Below the pieces are notes generated by a model, which saw only the letters and a list, made by a program, of their open reading frames with translations, made no database searches and was not told the DNA's origin. Below, in pieces: positions 1-10,552 of a stretch of DNA of 64,000 nucleotides. The DNA comes from Hesseltinella vesiculosa (taxonomy: Eukaryota; Mucoromycota; Mucoromycetes; Mucorales; Cunninghamellaceae): the NCBI GenBank assembly GCA_002104935.1, contig MCGT01000001.1, forward strand, positions 1,505,001-1,569,000. The letters run 5' to 3'. The number at the start of each line of letters is the position of its first letter. Position 1 is the stretch's first letter. The position numbers and the translations under genes are program-made.

Positions 1-454
1 GGCGCAGCACCGATAAGTCCTTATTAAATGTCCATGACCACCAAGGTGCCACAAAACAACGTAAAGAGACCATATGGACTTTATGATTTTTCTTATTTTG
101 GCGTTTTTATTCAAAAAACAAATTTTTCCCATTGAAAAAAAAAAGGTCATCGACAGGGTCTAAACTGTTCCTCGCCATGTTCAAAAAATCGCAAGGTTCC
201 TTTTTTTTTTTTTGAGCCATGCCGTTTCCAGTACGATTCACCAAATTAAGCTGCAACATTTAATCTCTCTCTTTTTTTCTCGGGGTCGTCTCTGACATTT
301 TCATTGATATTTAGAGTTCCGAGATTGAATAATGGAGAACCACCCATATCCTTTACATTGTAACACAGCCAACAATCATAGCATCATAAATATCGGCTGG
401 ATCTGCCTGTCTCCCTTTTTCTCATCCAACCTTTTTTCTCCCTCTCTTTAGAAA
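1..454. other. upstream region of carboxypeptidase gene
   Basis: No coding exon is recognisable. The stretch is AT-rich with several A and T homopolymers and ends in a pyrimidine-rich run just before the ATG at 455, which fits a fungal promoter and 5' UTR. No specific operator can be supported. Confidence 0.4.
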
Positions 455-2469
455 ATGCATTTGTCAAAGTGGGTGGTTTCTTCCTTGCTTGCTTACACAG
501 CTCTGGCTTCTCCTGTGAAGGATGTCCTTATGAACCATCGTCAAACTGGCAACGCCAGCTTCCACCAGCCCAAGCTCTGTGACCCCACTGTTCAACAGGT
601 AACAAAAAAAAAAAAAACGAAACCTCCGCCGCAGCTGACCATCGGGCATCCGTTCTTGTTTAGTACTCTGGCTACCTCGACGCCGGCAACAACGAACATT
701 ACTTCTTTTGGTTCTTTGAAAGCCGAACCAACCCTGACACCGCTCCTTTGACTGTATGGTTGAACGGTGGCCCTGGCTGTTCCTCCATGATGTTAGTGCC
801 AAATGAAGAAAAAGTCTGTCGCAAGAAAACTAAGCCCTTTTTTTTTTTTTTTGCAACAGCGGTTTGTGGCAAGAACTCGGTCCTTGCCGAGTCAACGCTG
901 ACGGCACCCAAGACGTTTACAACGACGCTGGTAGCTGGAACAAGGTCTCCAACATGCTCTTCTTTGATCAGGTTTGTTATTAAGATAATAGGGCCAGCGA
1001 TATCTGACTGACCAACCCTCGTGTTTTCCAAAGCCCTCTGGTGTCGGTTTCAGTTATGGTGCTGACAATGTCCACAGCACGTATCAAGCCGCTCCTCTTT
1101 CTTACAACCTGATCCAAAACTTCTTGAAGGCTTTCCCTAAATATCAAAAGAACGACTTCCACTTTTATGGGTAAGGCAGAAAAAGGGCTGGATGCAAGCG
1201 GAGTATATACATGAACCTTATTTTCTTTGCATGAAACCAGTGAAAGCTATGGTGGCCACTATGTCCCTGAATTTGCTGATTACATTCTGCAACAAAACTT
1301 GAACTTGGCCCAAGGAAATGTCCACGTGAACTTGAAATCCATCGGTGTTGGCAATGGCATCACTGACGCTTTGATCCAAAAGTAAGAACGCGCGAAGCGA
1401 TAGTAAAAAAAAAAAAAAAAAATTCCCGGATTCTCAACTCCCGTTTTGTCAATGATAGCCAATATTATCAACCAATGGCTTGTAACTCCACCTGTAAGTT
1501 ACACAACAATGAGGGGAAGTTTTATATGACTGGAAATTAATATGAAACCTTGTGACCTGTGGTTGCATTTTTCTTGCAGATGGTTCTGTTCTCAGCCCCA
1601 CTGACTGCCAAACCATGCTTGACAACCTTCCCAAATGCACGTCCATGAGTAAGTAACCCCCCTCCCCCTTTTTTTGACTCAGACTGATGGCCATTTTTTC
1701 CCGATAGCCCAAAAATGTTACGCCACTGGTTCTGACGCTGACTGTGAAGCTGCTGACAACTACTGTGGTTCCAACGTCATGGGCATCTATGACAACTCTG
1801 GTCGCAGCTACTATGATGTAAGCTCATGGGGACGTGTTGTAGCGTCTGCGTTCTCACATTTCCTGCAATAGGTCCGTACCTCCCAAGAAATCCCTAGCAC
1901 CTACATCAACTTCTTGAACCAAAGCTCCACCATGGCTGCCATTGGCGCCACCTCGCAATACACTGAATGCTCCAACCCTGTCGGTAACAAATTCTACCCC
2001 ACCGGCGACGACTCTCGTAACTTTGCTCCCAACGTCACCGACTTGTTGAACCACGGTGTCCAAGTGTTGTTGTATGCTGGTAAGGCTGACCCATTGACTT
2101 TCCTTTTTTGTTCTTTCCTCACCGAACTGCTTTTTTTTTTTTGGCATACAGGTGATGCTGATTACATCTGTAACTGGGTAAGATTGAAAACAAGCCGCCT
2201 TTCCCTTGAGGCCCTTCTCATTTTTTATTTCTTTCCAGATGGGCAACTATGCTTGGTCCAACCAATTCGACTTTAACGGTGCTGATGCTTACCGCTCGCA
2301 ACAACTGGCTCCCTTCAACGTCAACGGCAAGGAAGTTGGTCAATTCAAGCAAGGTGGTAACTTGACCTTTGTTCGCATCTACGAAGCTGGCCACGAAGTT
2401 CCTTACTACCAACCCGAAGCTTCCTTGCAAATGTTCACTAACCAAGTCCAGGGTCTTGCCTACTCTTAA
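455..2469 (+). CDS. secreted/vacuolar serine carboxypeptidase (S10 family)
   Basis: Serine-type carboxypeptidase that removes C-terminal residues from peptides in an acidic compartment or outside the cell. Eleven exons: 455-598, 664-791, 860-971, 1034-1170, 1241-1381, 1459-1493, 1580-1648, 1708-1817, 1872-2079, 2152-2177, 2239-2469, giving 446 aa. An N-terminal signal peptide of about 18 residues (ending TALA) is visible. Family motifs are all present: NGGPGCSS at 82-89, nucleophile Ser176 in GESYGG, catalytic Asp365 in GDADYICNW, catalytic His422 in EAGHEVP. The propeptide is short, so this resembles the compact fungal S10 enzymes more than yeast CPY with its long propeptide; vacuolar versus secreted location cannot be settled. 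Introns are 54-87 nt, several with long A or T runs. No missing catalytic residue and no frame problem. Confidence 0.95.
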
Positions 2470-2959
2470 GTGTTAGCTTGCTCCGATATGTATTAGTGTT
2501 GTACAATATGAATTAAATCGCTGAAACCATGGTTGACCCTGGTTACAAGTTCACTAACTGGGTCCCACATCCCCCTTTTTTATGCCTTTCAGTGTTCCTT
2601 TGGTATGGGCACAGTGAAGGAAACAGTCCAGCACAGCAAAGGGTAAACAGCAGAGAAGATTGTCGTTGAGCTACGCGTTCGTCTATTTATTATTAAAGGG
2701 AAAATACCTACCTTTCTGAACATGGCGCGCCGCATGAGCAGGTGAGAATGGATAACCCGTGTAGTTACAGTTTGCAAAAAAAAAAAAAAAATGGAAGAAA
2801 AAGCCTAAGACTACCTGATTTGGTAGGAATCCTTTTGGGGAATCATGAAAAAAAAATCAATCCTAGCCCATGCCTACCAACCTTCTAGCTCTTCCCCCCG
2901 TCGTCTGAGAGGGCTGTAGTTTAATCAGAGGTATTTCTAATCATGTTGTACTGATATGC
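2470..2959. other. 3' flank and intergenic DNA
   Basis: Contains the carboxypeptidase 3' UTR (an AT-rich stretch near 2500 could hold a poly-A signal) and anonymous DNA. No supported gene. Confidence 0.3.
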
Positions 2960-3244
2960 AGAATTTGGAGTGAATTGACTTACAACAATGTTGCGCTGCA
3001 ATTTTGATCAGATCGACTGGGAGTCCCCTGGCGAAAATGACTGATTTTCCTTTTTTTTTAGCTGGGGAATCGGAGATGTTGAAACGAAAAGGATTAAAAA
3101 TTGGCTGGGCAACCTTCACCAATCGCCATACTTCTTTCTGTACCGCCATCATTCATGCATTTGCGCACCCATGCAAAATTCCAGATCGACCGGATCATTC
3201 AAAAGTGCTGTGTTGCATTTGCTTTTTTTTTTCAAAATGAAAAC
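2960..3244 (+). repeat. dispersed repeat R1, copy 1
   Basis: This stretch is similar to 42230-42640 (minus strand), 4040-4310 and 27400-27670. The core begins around 3060 (gctggggaatcggagatg) and runs to about 3235. The left flank, from 2970, is an imperfect inverse of the right flank of the copies at 4245-4310 and 27601-27670, suggesting about 60-bp terminal inverted repeats. The right end is cut off where the DHTKD1 relic begins. Translated similarity to the 42-kb copy exists, but both lack a credible gene model. Confidence 0.55.
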
Positions 3245-3540
3245 CAGGTTCAAAAAGCCAAATCTAACTTCCGCATAGACGATCTAAGAAGCACAACAGC
3301 AGAAAAAAAATCAGCCAGGTTTGCTGTTGCATGACGTGAGAAGGTTTACCTTTTCCAGAAGCATATCCATACTTGAGGAATATTTTTCGTTGGTCATATA
3401 GATCCGCATAGGTCACAGTGGACTCGGCCAACAAGGTTAGAAATGAGCGTTGTGGGCCGACAGCATCTTTTTGCACAAGCGAAAAAAGAAATGGAACGCG
3501 ACAGGGAATATTTCTCTGGAAAAATAAAAACGAAGCTTCA
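3245..3540 (-). pseudogene. decayed fragment of the DHTKD1 3' exons
   Basis: Nucleotide similarity to the 3' half of the dehydrogenase gene at 31065-31670, same orientation. Matching landmarks include the donor region of the penultimate intron (3336-3350 versus 31190-31205), the segment encoding part of exon 12 (3355-3390 versus 31283-31320), the segment around 'gtcacagtgg' (3413 versus 31526) and the intron segment 'tttctctgga' (3511 versus 31640). There are many substitutions and internal deletions and no open frame, so it is a relic. The similarity stops at 3531-3538 (cgaagctt), exactly where similarity to the orphan gene starts. Confidence 0.75.
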
Positions 3541-3956
3541 GGCGAGATTGTCACGGGAGATCATAGGCTGGCTTGATTTCTGTGTTGGTACAGTATGTTC
3601 GACATCAAAGTCGGCAACCTCTTGCACAGGATGTGTCACAATCAAGGATCAGGCACATATGGCATACCTAGGCATAGTAGCAATACCTTCAAAGAGACAT
3701 TGTCGTCAGAAAGCACTTCAATTAGACTAGTTCACCGACCACCGTTGGGAAAGTAGGAAGTGACGCTTGCTGATGCTTTTTTGATCCTGGGCGTGCCAAA
3801 AGTCGTCATTGCCGACATCTTCAATATCACTCAAGACATTGGCACTCCTATGCCGTTGATCAAGTCACTGGATTTCACAATAGCATAAATAAAACATTCC
3901 CTACAAGCATATCTTTTTTTATTGCTTTTACTTTATATCTTTCGTTGACGTTTTAT
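3532..3956 (-). pseudogene. decayed 5' half of the acidic orphan gene
   Basis: This matches 26896-27317, the first exon, first intron and most of exon 2 of the orphan gene, in the same orientation. The stretch 3766-3870 is the clearest match to 27127-27235. The start codon is lost: the position equivalent to the ATG at 27315-27317 reads ATA on the minus strand (3954-3956). Internal stops and small indels remove the frame. It is fused on its left to the DHTKD1 relic. Confidence 0.8.
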
Positions 3957-4039
3957 TCCAAATGAGTCAAAGTGAAGAAGGGCCGAACAAAAAAAAAAAA
4001 AAAAAAAGTCGGTAGTAGTGTTTGGTGATTCTAGTTTTT

Positions 4040-4310
4040 TTTAGCGACTGTTTTTTTGGCTGGGGATTCACAGGAAGCAAAAATAAACACGCAATACATT
4101 GACTGGGTGACAACCACCATTCGACGTGATTTTTCAGCATCAGCATCATTCGTGAGTTTGTGCACCCATGCAAAATGTCGCATTGATCTGTCACACCAAA
4201 AGTGCTACACAGCAATTACTTTTTTTTCAAACTTTCCATTTTTTGTCAAAGGTCTCCCAGACCAACTGCTAAAAACACCAGTGCAAATTCATTGAATTTC
4301 CATTCACCTC
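4040..4310 (+). repeat. dispersed repeat R1, copy 2
   Basis: Similar to 27400-27670 over its whole length (for instance the shared stretch around tctgtcacaccaaaagtgct, 4189 versus 27541) and more weakly to the copies at 2960 and 42230. Its right flank, 4245-4310, is the presumed terminal inverted repeat. It lies at the equivalent place in both duplicated blocks, so it was already there before the duplication. Confidence 0.6.
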
Positions 4311-4855
4311 ATATGCTGCATGCGATTACTGTAGAATGAGATAGGACCATGGTTAAAAGCATTGGCCTGTCGGACGCTAAGATGATGAGCTAGTGGTTAC
4401 TGAACGCCGAGCCCCAGCCAGTTTAAGCTTGATGAGTGAAGAAAGATAGATCCATCTCGCCCTCAGCACATTTTACTATGAAACAATTATATGCGGGAAT
4501 GACGTCCAAATAGTGTCTTGCGCCTTTTTGCGTAAAGACTTTGGGAGCTGCTGCCCTTTTTTTTTCAGTTTAATCGACGTCCACGCAAAGGAGCCTAACT
4601 ACAACTCTTTTTCCATTTTTTCTTTTGAATATTTTCAACAGCTATTTGATAAAACGACATACATGGAAGGTTACCTTGATTGTATACGAGTCATTTCAAT
4701 GAGATGACAGTGCATTGCTTCGATACAACACAGTTTAAAAGTAGAAGAAAGCAACGGAAAGCTAGCGAATACTGATATCTGATTGGCTAGAGACCTGGAT
4801 CAAGCTGGAAAAAGGGACGTCCTTTTTTTTTGTTTTCTTTCTTTACTGTGTTTTG
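4311..4855. promoter_or_regulatory. upstream region of micro-exon gene A
   Basis: Homologous to 27671-28274 upstream of paralogue B, with scattered conserved blocks (for instance 4327-4400 with 27683-27745). No coding exon is supported. Conservation across the two blocks is what one expects of a copied promoter or 5' UTR; no individual motif can be named. Confidence 0.4.
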
Positions 4856-7800
4856 ATGAAGATGCCTGCCTGTAAGAAAAGCTACCATCTATCTAAATCT
4901 AATAGATTAGATGGATGCAAATTAATAGATGCATTTGTGCTAACCTAATCTTTCTTTTTTTTAATCTTTTTATTTAAACTTTTTTTTTGTGTCTAACTCA
5001 TCAGACGACGAATGCCGAGTGCCTGCTTCCGCTGCTGCTGCTTCCCCCCGCGCTTCCCCTGGCCCTAGTGCCCCTTCACCTTATCCCGCTTCCACCTCCA
5101 CCATTTTCTGTAAGTGTTGGATATAGTTGCCATTGGCTGCTTGCTAGGCTGCCATTGCAGCATCTCAATGCTTGTTTACTTACACTTTTTTTTTCTCTAG
5201 CCGCCCCATATTCCGGTTCAGTTCCCGCCGAAGAAAACAGTAAGTTTCTTTGAAAAAAAACCCCACCCCGAAACCATTGCTTGCTCTAACTTTTTTGCTT
5301 TCTGCTTTCTTCCATCGCTCTACTCTAGCCAAAAAAACCCGTAAGCACCACTCGCAATATAAAAAGAACAAAAAGTTCAAAAAATCAAAAAATCAAAAGA
5401 AATTAAAAGAAATAATGCAGCGAGCGCTGACCTTTGATTTTCCTCTTCTCCGCATAGAAAAAAAATGTAAGAACTTGTTTGTGCCTGATTCTCGTCCCTG
5501 TGCTTGGCTCAACCCTTTTTTTTCCTAGCCAACTCCGGTTCAGTTCCCGCCGATGACCAAAAAAGTAAGTTGGTTTGGAAACCAAGAACTGAAGCAACAG
5601 CATGCTTTAACTGCTTTTTCTTTTTTTTAATTTATTTTACTCCACGTTGCTGCTCCAGTCCAAAAAACCCGTATGTGACATTTGTTATAGTTGATGCATA
5701 CGTCGCTGACCTTTTATTTTCTGCTTCTCTGCATAGAAAAAAATTGTAAGAGTTGCCTTCCTGGCTCTTTCAAAAAATGAGCTTTGTTTGCTCACTCCCT
5801 CCTTGTGCTTGGCTTGGCTCAACCTTTTTTTTTTCTAGTCAATTCCGGTTCAGTTCCCGCCGATGACCAAAAAAGTAAGCTGGATTGAACCCAAGAACTG
5901 AAGCAACGGCATGCTTTAACTGCTTTTTCTTTTTTTTAATTTATTTTACTCCACGTTGCTGCTCTAGTCCAAAAAACCCGTAAGTGCCATTTGTTATAGT
6001 TGATGCATACATTGCTTACCTTGATTTTCTGCTTCTCTGCATAGAAAAAAATGGTAAGAACTTGTGCCTGGCTTTCCCGAGATGGGTCGGATTTACACTC
6101 TTTTTTTTCTCTAGACAATTCCGGTTCAGTTCCCGCCGATGACACAAAAAGTAAGTTGCTTTGAAAAACAAGAACTGAAGCAATTGTTGTAAAGAGTGAC
6201 CAGACAAAGGACTCACCGATTTTTTTTAAATTTGGAACAATAGACCAAAAAACACAAAAAAATGCCACCTCTGCCGCTCCTGCCCGTGTTTCTGTCTCCG
6301 CTTCCTTCCGTGCTGTTCCTTTGGAAGCTTTGAGCTCTCTTTTGGTCCAGTCGTCCCTGCCTAGAGATTCGCTGCTCCGGGCCTTGCTTGCCCAACGACT
6401 TCAGCACCGGGCAGCGAATCCCAGCCCCAGCCCCAACGCAAACACCAAGAAACGCTGCTGGGGTGGGGACGACTCGGAGCGCTTTGGCGGTAAGTTCCTT
6501 ACCCTTCTCGGCATGAAAAGCAGCACCTGTTGAAACTGACTTCTCTTTTATTTTCCTATAGCCCGATGTGGGCCCAACAGTAAGCAAGATATAAAAAAAT
6601 TAGTTGCCCAGATGATGGTCTCTAAGAATCGCCCTTTTTTATTCTAGACGCCCACTTGTTTGCTCTTTGCTCTGGCCCTGTTGTGCCTGGGTTTGGCACT
6701 TGCTCTGCTCCTGCTGCTCCGGTCTCTGCCCCTGCTGCTCCGGTCTCTGCCCCTGCTGCCCCGGTCTCTGCTCCCACTCCTGCCCGCGTCGCAGGTAAAA
6801 AGCGACGCGGGGAGTGGGATGACAACGCTCGCTTCTCTGGTAAGCAGCATTACTTTTGAGGAGAGTAACATTTTACAGCTGACACTCACTCTCATTTTCT
6901 ACCCCTTCATTATTTTTGTAGGCCGCCGTGGCCGAAAGTGTAAGTTTTTCCAAAAAAAAAGAGTTTCTCGGTGAAAACGATGTAACACCTGGTTTTTGTA
7001 TTCTTAGCTGGCTTCTCTGGTGTGTTTGGCCCCTCACAGATGGTTGGGGCCATCTGGCGCTCCGTATTCTGGGCCATTGGCCCAACTCTGCCCGTCCTGC
7101 CTGGTGTTGTTTTGGCTCCTGGCCCCGTTCTGATGGCCCTTGGCCCACTCCACAAGTTTGCTGGGCGCATGAGCCCCTACAGGCGGCTAATCCGACCATT
7201 AGTTGGCCTGATGGGGGCCGGTGCCCAGCCCACCAACAAGGCCAATAAGAAAGGAATTTGGGGTAAGTTTAAAAAAACAGATATGCAATTTTAGAACCTG
7301 TCGTTGACCTTTTTTTTCCTGCTTTAGGCAAATTGATGCGTCGACCTGGTGACACTGCCGGCGCATCAAAGCCCCATAACAAGATCAAGTCCACCTCTTC
7401 CTGCTTCCGCCCCCGCCCCACCAAGAATGTGGCAACAACATTTGCCAAGGGGGCGGTGAAGCTTTTGTCTGGCTGCTCTGTGGTTGGCTGGCGCAACAAT
7501 CATGCGCTGGCCAACAATGCCCTTTGCTTGGGGATTGCTCTTCTGCTCTGCGGAGCAAACGTTTGTTCTGGTGTCTCCGCTCCTTTCTGCCGTCCTCACG
7601 AGAGCTCAGGTAAGTGTATCTCTCAGTTCACTTTAACATTTTACTTGGTTCTGATGGCGATCTTTTTTTTTTCAACATAGTTCTCGGCAAGCGCTCTCGT
7701 GAGGCGACAATTCGACAAGAATTGCCCGAGCGTATGTTCAGGCGCGCTCGGGCTGTCCCCGGCAATGTTGGTGCTTCTGGTGTGGCTCCTGCTACAAGTC

Positions 7801-8511
7801 CCCGCGGCCACCATGCTGGTGGTCGCCGTTTTGAAGGTCACCGTCGACGTTGGGCACAGTCTATGCCCAACTTCGTGGTGACCTTTGGTCCCATGGTTAG
7901 CGTCCCTGGTGGCCGCACGGTGCTTCTGGGGTTCCCCCCTTACCACATCGTCCCGGGACGCTTTGTGTAAGTTGAGAGAAGAAAAAAAGTAATGCAACCC
8001 AAAGACCATACTCACCCTACTTTTTTTTCTATTTATTTTATCACTGATGCCTAGATCCATTGCTCCCGGGGTGGTGTGGTATCTCCGCCCCCGCCACAGC
8101 AATGCTGTGGCATCAAACGTTGCAATGGGGGCGGAAATGACCATTGCTGGTACGTCTGGTGCTTCTCTGGCCGGTGCTTCTGCTGTCGGCGCCGACCACG
8201 TCACTAGCGTCGGTGCCGGCCATGCTGGCTCTTTACTTGGTGCTGCTGGTGTAGCAGCACCTTCTCAAGGTCTCTCGCGCCGTCGCGCTGGTGGTCGCCG
8301 TGGACGTGGGCAAAGCCAATGCCCAACTTCACGGCGAACCTTGGCCCCATGTTTGGCGGGCCTGGGGGCCCAACCTGATTCTTGGCCCCCCGCCACATCG
8401 TCTCGGGATACTTTGCGTAAGTTGAGAAAAAAAAGCAATGCAACGCCAAAGGCAATACTCACCGACTTTTTTTTATTTAATCATTGATGTCTAGCCAAGC
8501 TCCTGGGATGA
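4856..8511 (+). CDS. unrecognised 21-exon gene with tandemly repeated micro-exons (copy A)
   Basis: I do not recognise this protein. A frame stays open across 21 exons (668 aa): 4856-4871, 5005-5109, 5201-5239, 5329-5340, 5458-5466, 5529-5564, 5659-5670, 5737-5745, 5839-5874, 5968-5979, 6045-6053, 6115-6150, 6244-6489, 6562-6579, 6648-6839, 6922-6939, 7008-7262, 7328-7609, 7681-7966, 8055-8416, 8495-8511. Exons of 36, 12 and 9 nt repeat in order and encode NSGSVPADDQK, QKT and QK plus one residue. A second module, a large exon ending KKR..DD..RF followed by an 18-nt exon, occurs twice. The protein is Ser/Ala/Pro-rich at its start, has an APAAPVS triplet repeat, and has hydrophobic stretches in exons 17 and 18 that could cross a membrane. 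No signal peptide. Nearly all introns sit in phase 1. The last exons are duplicated and frame-shifted, so the C-terminus is less sure. Confidence 0.6.
5201..6264 (+). repeat. tandem exon/intron modules within the micro-exon gene
   Basis: Four successive modules: exon type A (36-39 nt), intron, exon type B (12 nt), intron, exon type C (9 nt), intron. A exons start at 5201, 5529, 5839 and 6115; B at 5329, 5659 and 5968; C at 5458, 5737 and 6045. In the fourth module B and C are joined without an intron at the start of exon 13 (6244-6264). Introns at equivalent positions are homologous to one another, best seen at 5565-5658 versus 5875-5967. Confidence 0.8.
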
Positions 8512-9949
8512 TGTGGCGTGCGGCCAACGAAGGTTCAAGTCCTCCCCCCCCCTTCGTTGGTCTGTCTTGGCCCCTGTCTTGGTCTGTCTCTGGCTCCATA
8601 CTGTATGGTTGGTCGCTTTCTCCGGCGCTTGGATGTCCGCTTGGTAGGGAATTTGCTATGACGACGCCTCTTCTGTCCTCAACCGGGATCCACAAGGGCG
8701 ACGTCGCGTAAAAGCAACAAAAGGGACACGTGCACTGAAAAAAAATGCACCCCTTAGCAACAAGCACCTTGTTTTTTGTTTTGGAATTGAATGGTACGTC
8801 AGAGACAGAAAAAGTGCCAAAAACGCTCAGAAACGTTGTGGAACACGATGCACTGACCACTTTTTTTTTGCAAGAGACATAGAACCAGGTGGCTGGCCAG
8901 CCCCCTCTGGCACGGCGCCTTTGCTTTTGACCAAGCGGTCATACCATTGGCATTTGCTGGGCTATGTGGCATGGCTTTTTTTTTTGCCTTAAAGGCTTTG
9001 GCATCATGAGGGATATGCACAAATTGTTGCTGTGCTACATTGTGCGAAAACGGTCCGTTGCTAGCTAGACACAGCCCCCCTGGGTCCCCCGGGGGCAGTG
9101 GAGGCACAACTGTCGTCATAGCACCCTACTGACGGGCATCTGAAACAAGCCCTGGCTTCCAACCTCGCAACTCTGAGCCCTCAACGTATACCAAGACAGG
9201 CAGCCTTGGATTCGAGTCAGCTTTGTCAACACAGGTGGTGTTGTATCGTGATGGTGCAAGCCAAGCCAAGTCAAGTCCTGGCTGTTCAATATCTATGGCT
9301 GGTGCGCTCATGTTTGGCCAAGACAGTCTTTTCTTGGCCGTGCGCTCAAGCACCTGTGATGGCCCCTCATTTTTTTCTGTTTGGGCCTGTGACCCGATTC
9401 CAAACCAAGGTCACTCTCAAGCTGGTGATGATCACTTCAGGGCGCCACACCCTGACATAGCTGACTTCAAGTTACTTTTTGGTCACCATGGCAATCAAAT
9501 CATGGTCTTTTTGGTCGCAAGCAATGGCGACAACTGTCCATGGACTGATGCATTGATACATCAATGTATTGATGTGCCAACCGAGTGACCATATCAACAC
9601 AGCGACGTGTCAGGTACGTTCAGATATCTCATTCTCTGCCACACTAGGTACTAACATTTGACCCTCAACACCATAGGCTGACTACCAAAAGTTACACTCG
9701 GCCATTTCGAGTCTATACCAGCCCTCTTTGACAACAGATACCAGCAGCTGCTGGCCAGCCCTTACGCCACCATTGGCTGATATTCTTGGTCGGCGATCCA
9801 AGTCTTTTTTTTTTCGTAATGGGGGGGGACCTCCATGCAAGTTATCCTGAATATGAACAATCTCAACTTCTGGGCTGGCCTGTGCAAGTCATGGACAAAA
9901 TTCTCTGGCTGCTACCTTCGGAGGTTCTAGTCTTCAACTTTTGCCAAGC
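8512..9949. other. 3' flank of micro-exon gene A, shared with block B
   Basis: No coherent gene. 8495-8705 resembles exon 20 of the preceding gene but has stops. The stretch 9602-9760 matches 30350-30470 and 9781-9949 matches 30541-30740, so the duplicated block extends through here. A donor-like ggtacgttcag and later acceptor-like cag/tag sites are conserved in both copies, suggesting that more exons once followed. Confidence 0.5.
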
Positions 9950-10250
9950 ATGATCCTGTGGGATTTTGCGCAGACGGCGCCAGTGTCTCTCTGCATCCTC
10001 GTGCCATTGGCGAAACGTCTTCTCGTCATCTGCAATCCACATTTATGAAATATTTGATGGCATGTTGTAGCGATGGTCATCAAGAAAAATCTCTCGCTGC
10101 ATCTTCGGTGTTGCTGGGCAACGCATGCCTTGCACGATCCTATGGAAATTTTGCACAGTTGGTGCCAAGACTTCTCTCTGTGTCCTGATGCCATTCTGTG
10201 AATATCATCTGGTCATCTGCAGTCCACGTTTATGAAAATTTATGACCGTA
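9950..10250 (+). repeat. imperfect tandem duplication, period about 185 bp
   Basis: 9950-10065 and 10134-10250 are two diverged copies of one sequence; both contain gatcct, the tctctctg core and the block reading catctgca(a/g)tccac followed by tttatgaaa. No coding function is visible. Confidence 0.65.
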
Positions 10251-10552
10251 TCAAGGCATAGTTGTATCTTTTTCCGTGGCACCCTTGGCTGTATTTTGGC
10301 CGCTGGTCAAAGGAAACCCTTCCCTTTTTTGGCACTCCTTGTCGATGCCATGCCACTGGAAAGTTCAAGATTCATTTTAGCTTGGGGGATATCTATTCTA
10401 TCGGTGACATTGGCTGCCAGCAATCCTCCAAGGCACACTTATCTTTGACTCGTGACAAGCCTCTGTCATTTTTTGATTACAGTGCTGCTCGCGTCCAAAT
10501 GCATCACACATTTTAGAGGACTCTCTGGGAAGCAAGCTCTCTTGTATTGGCA

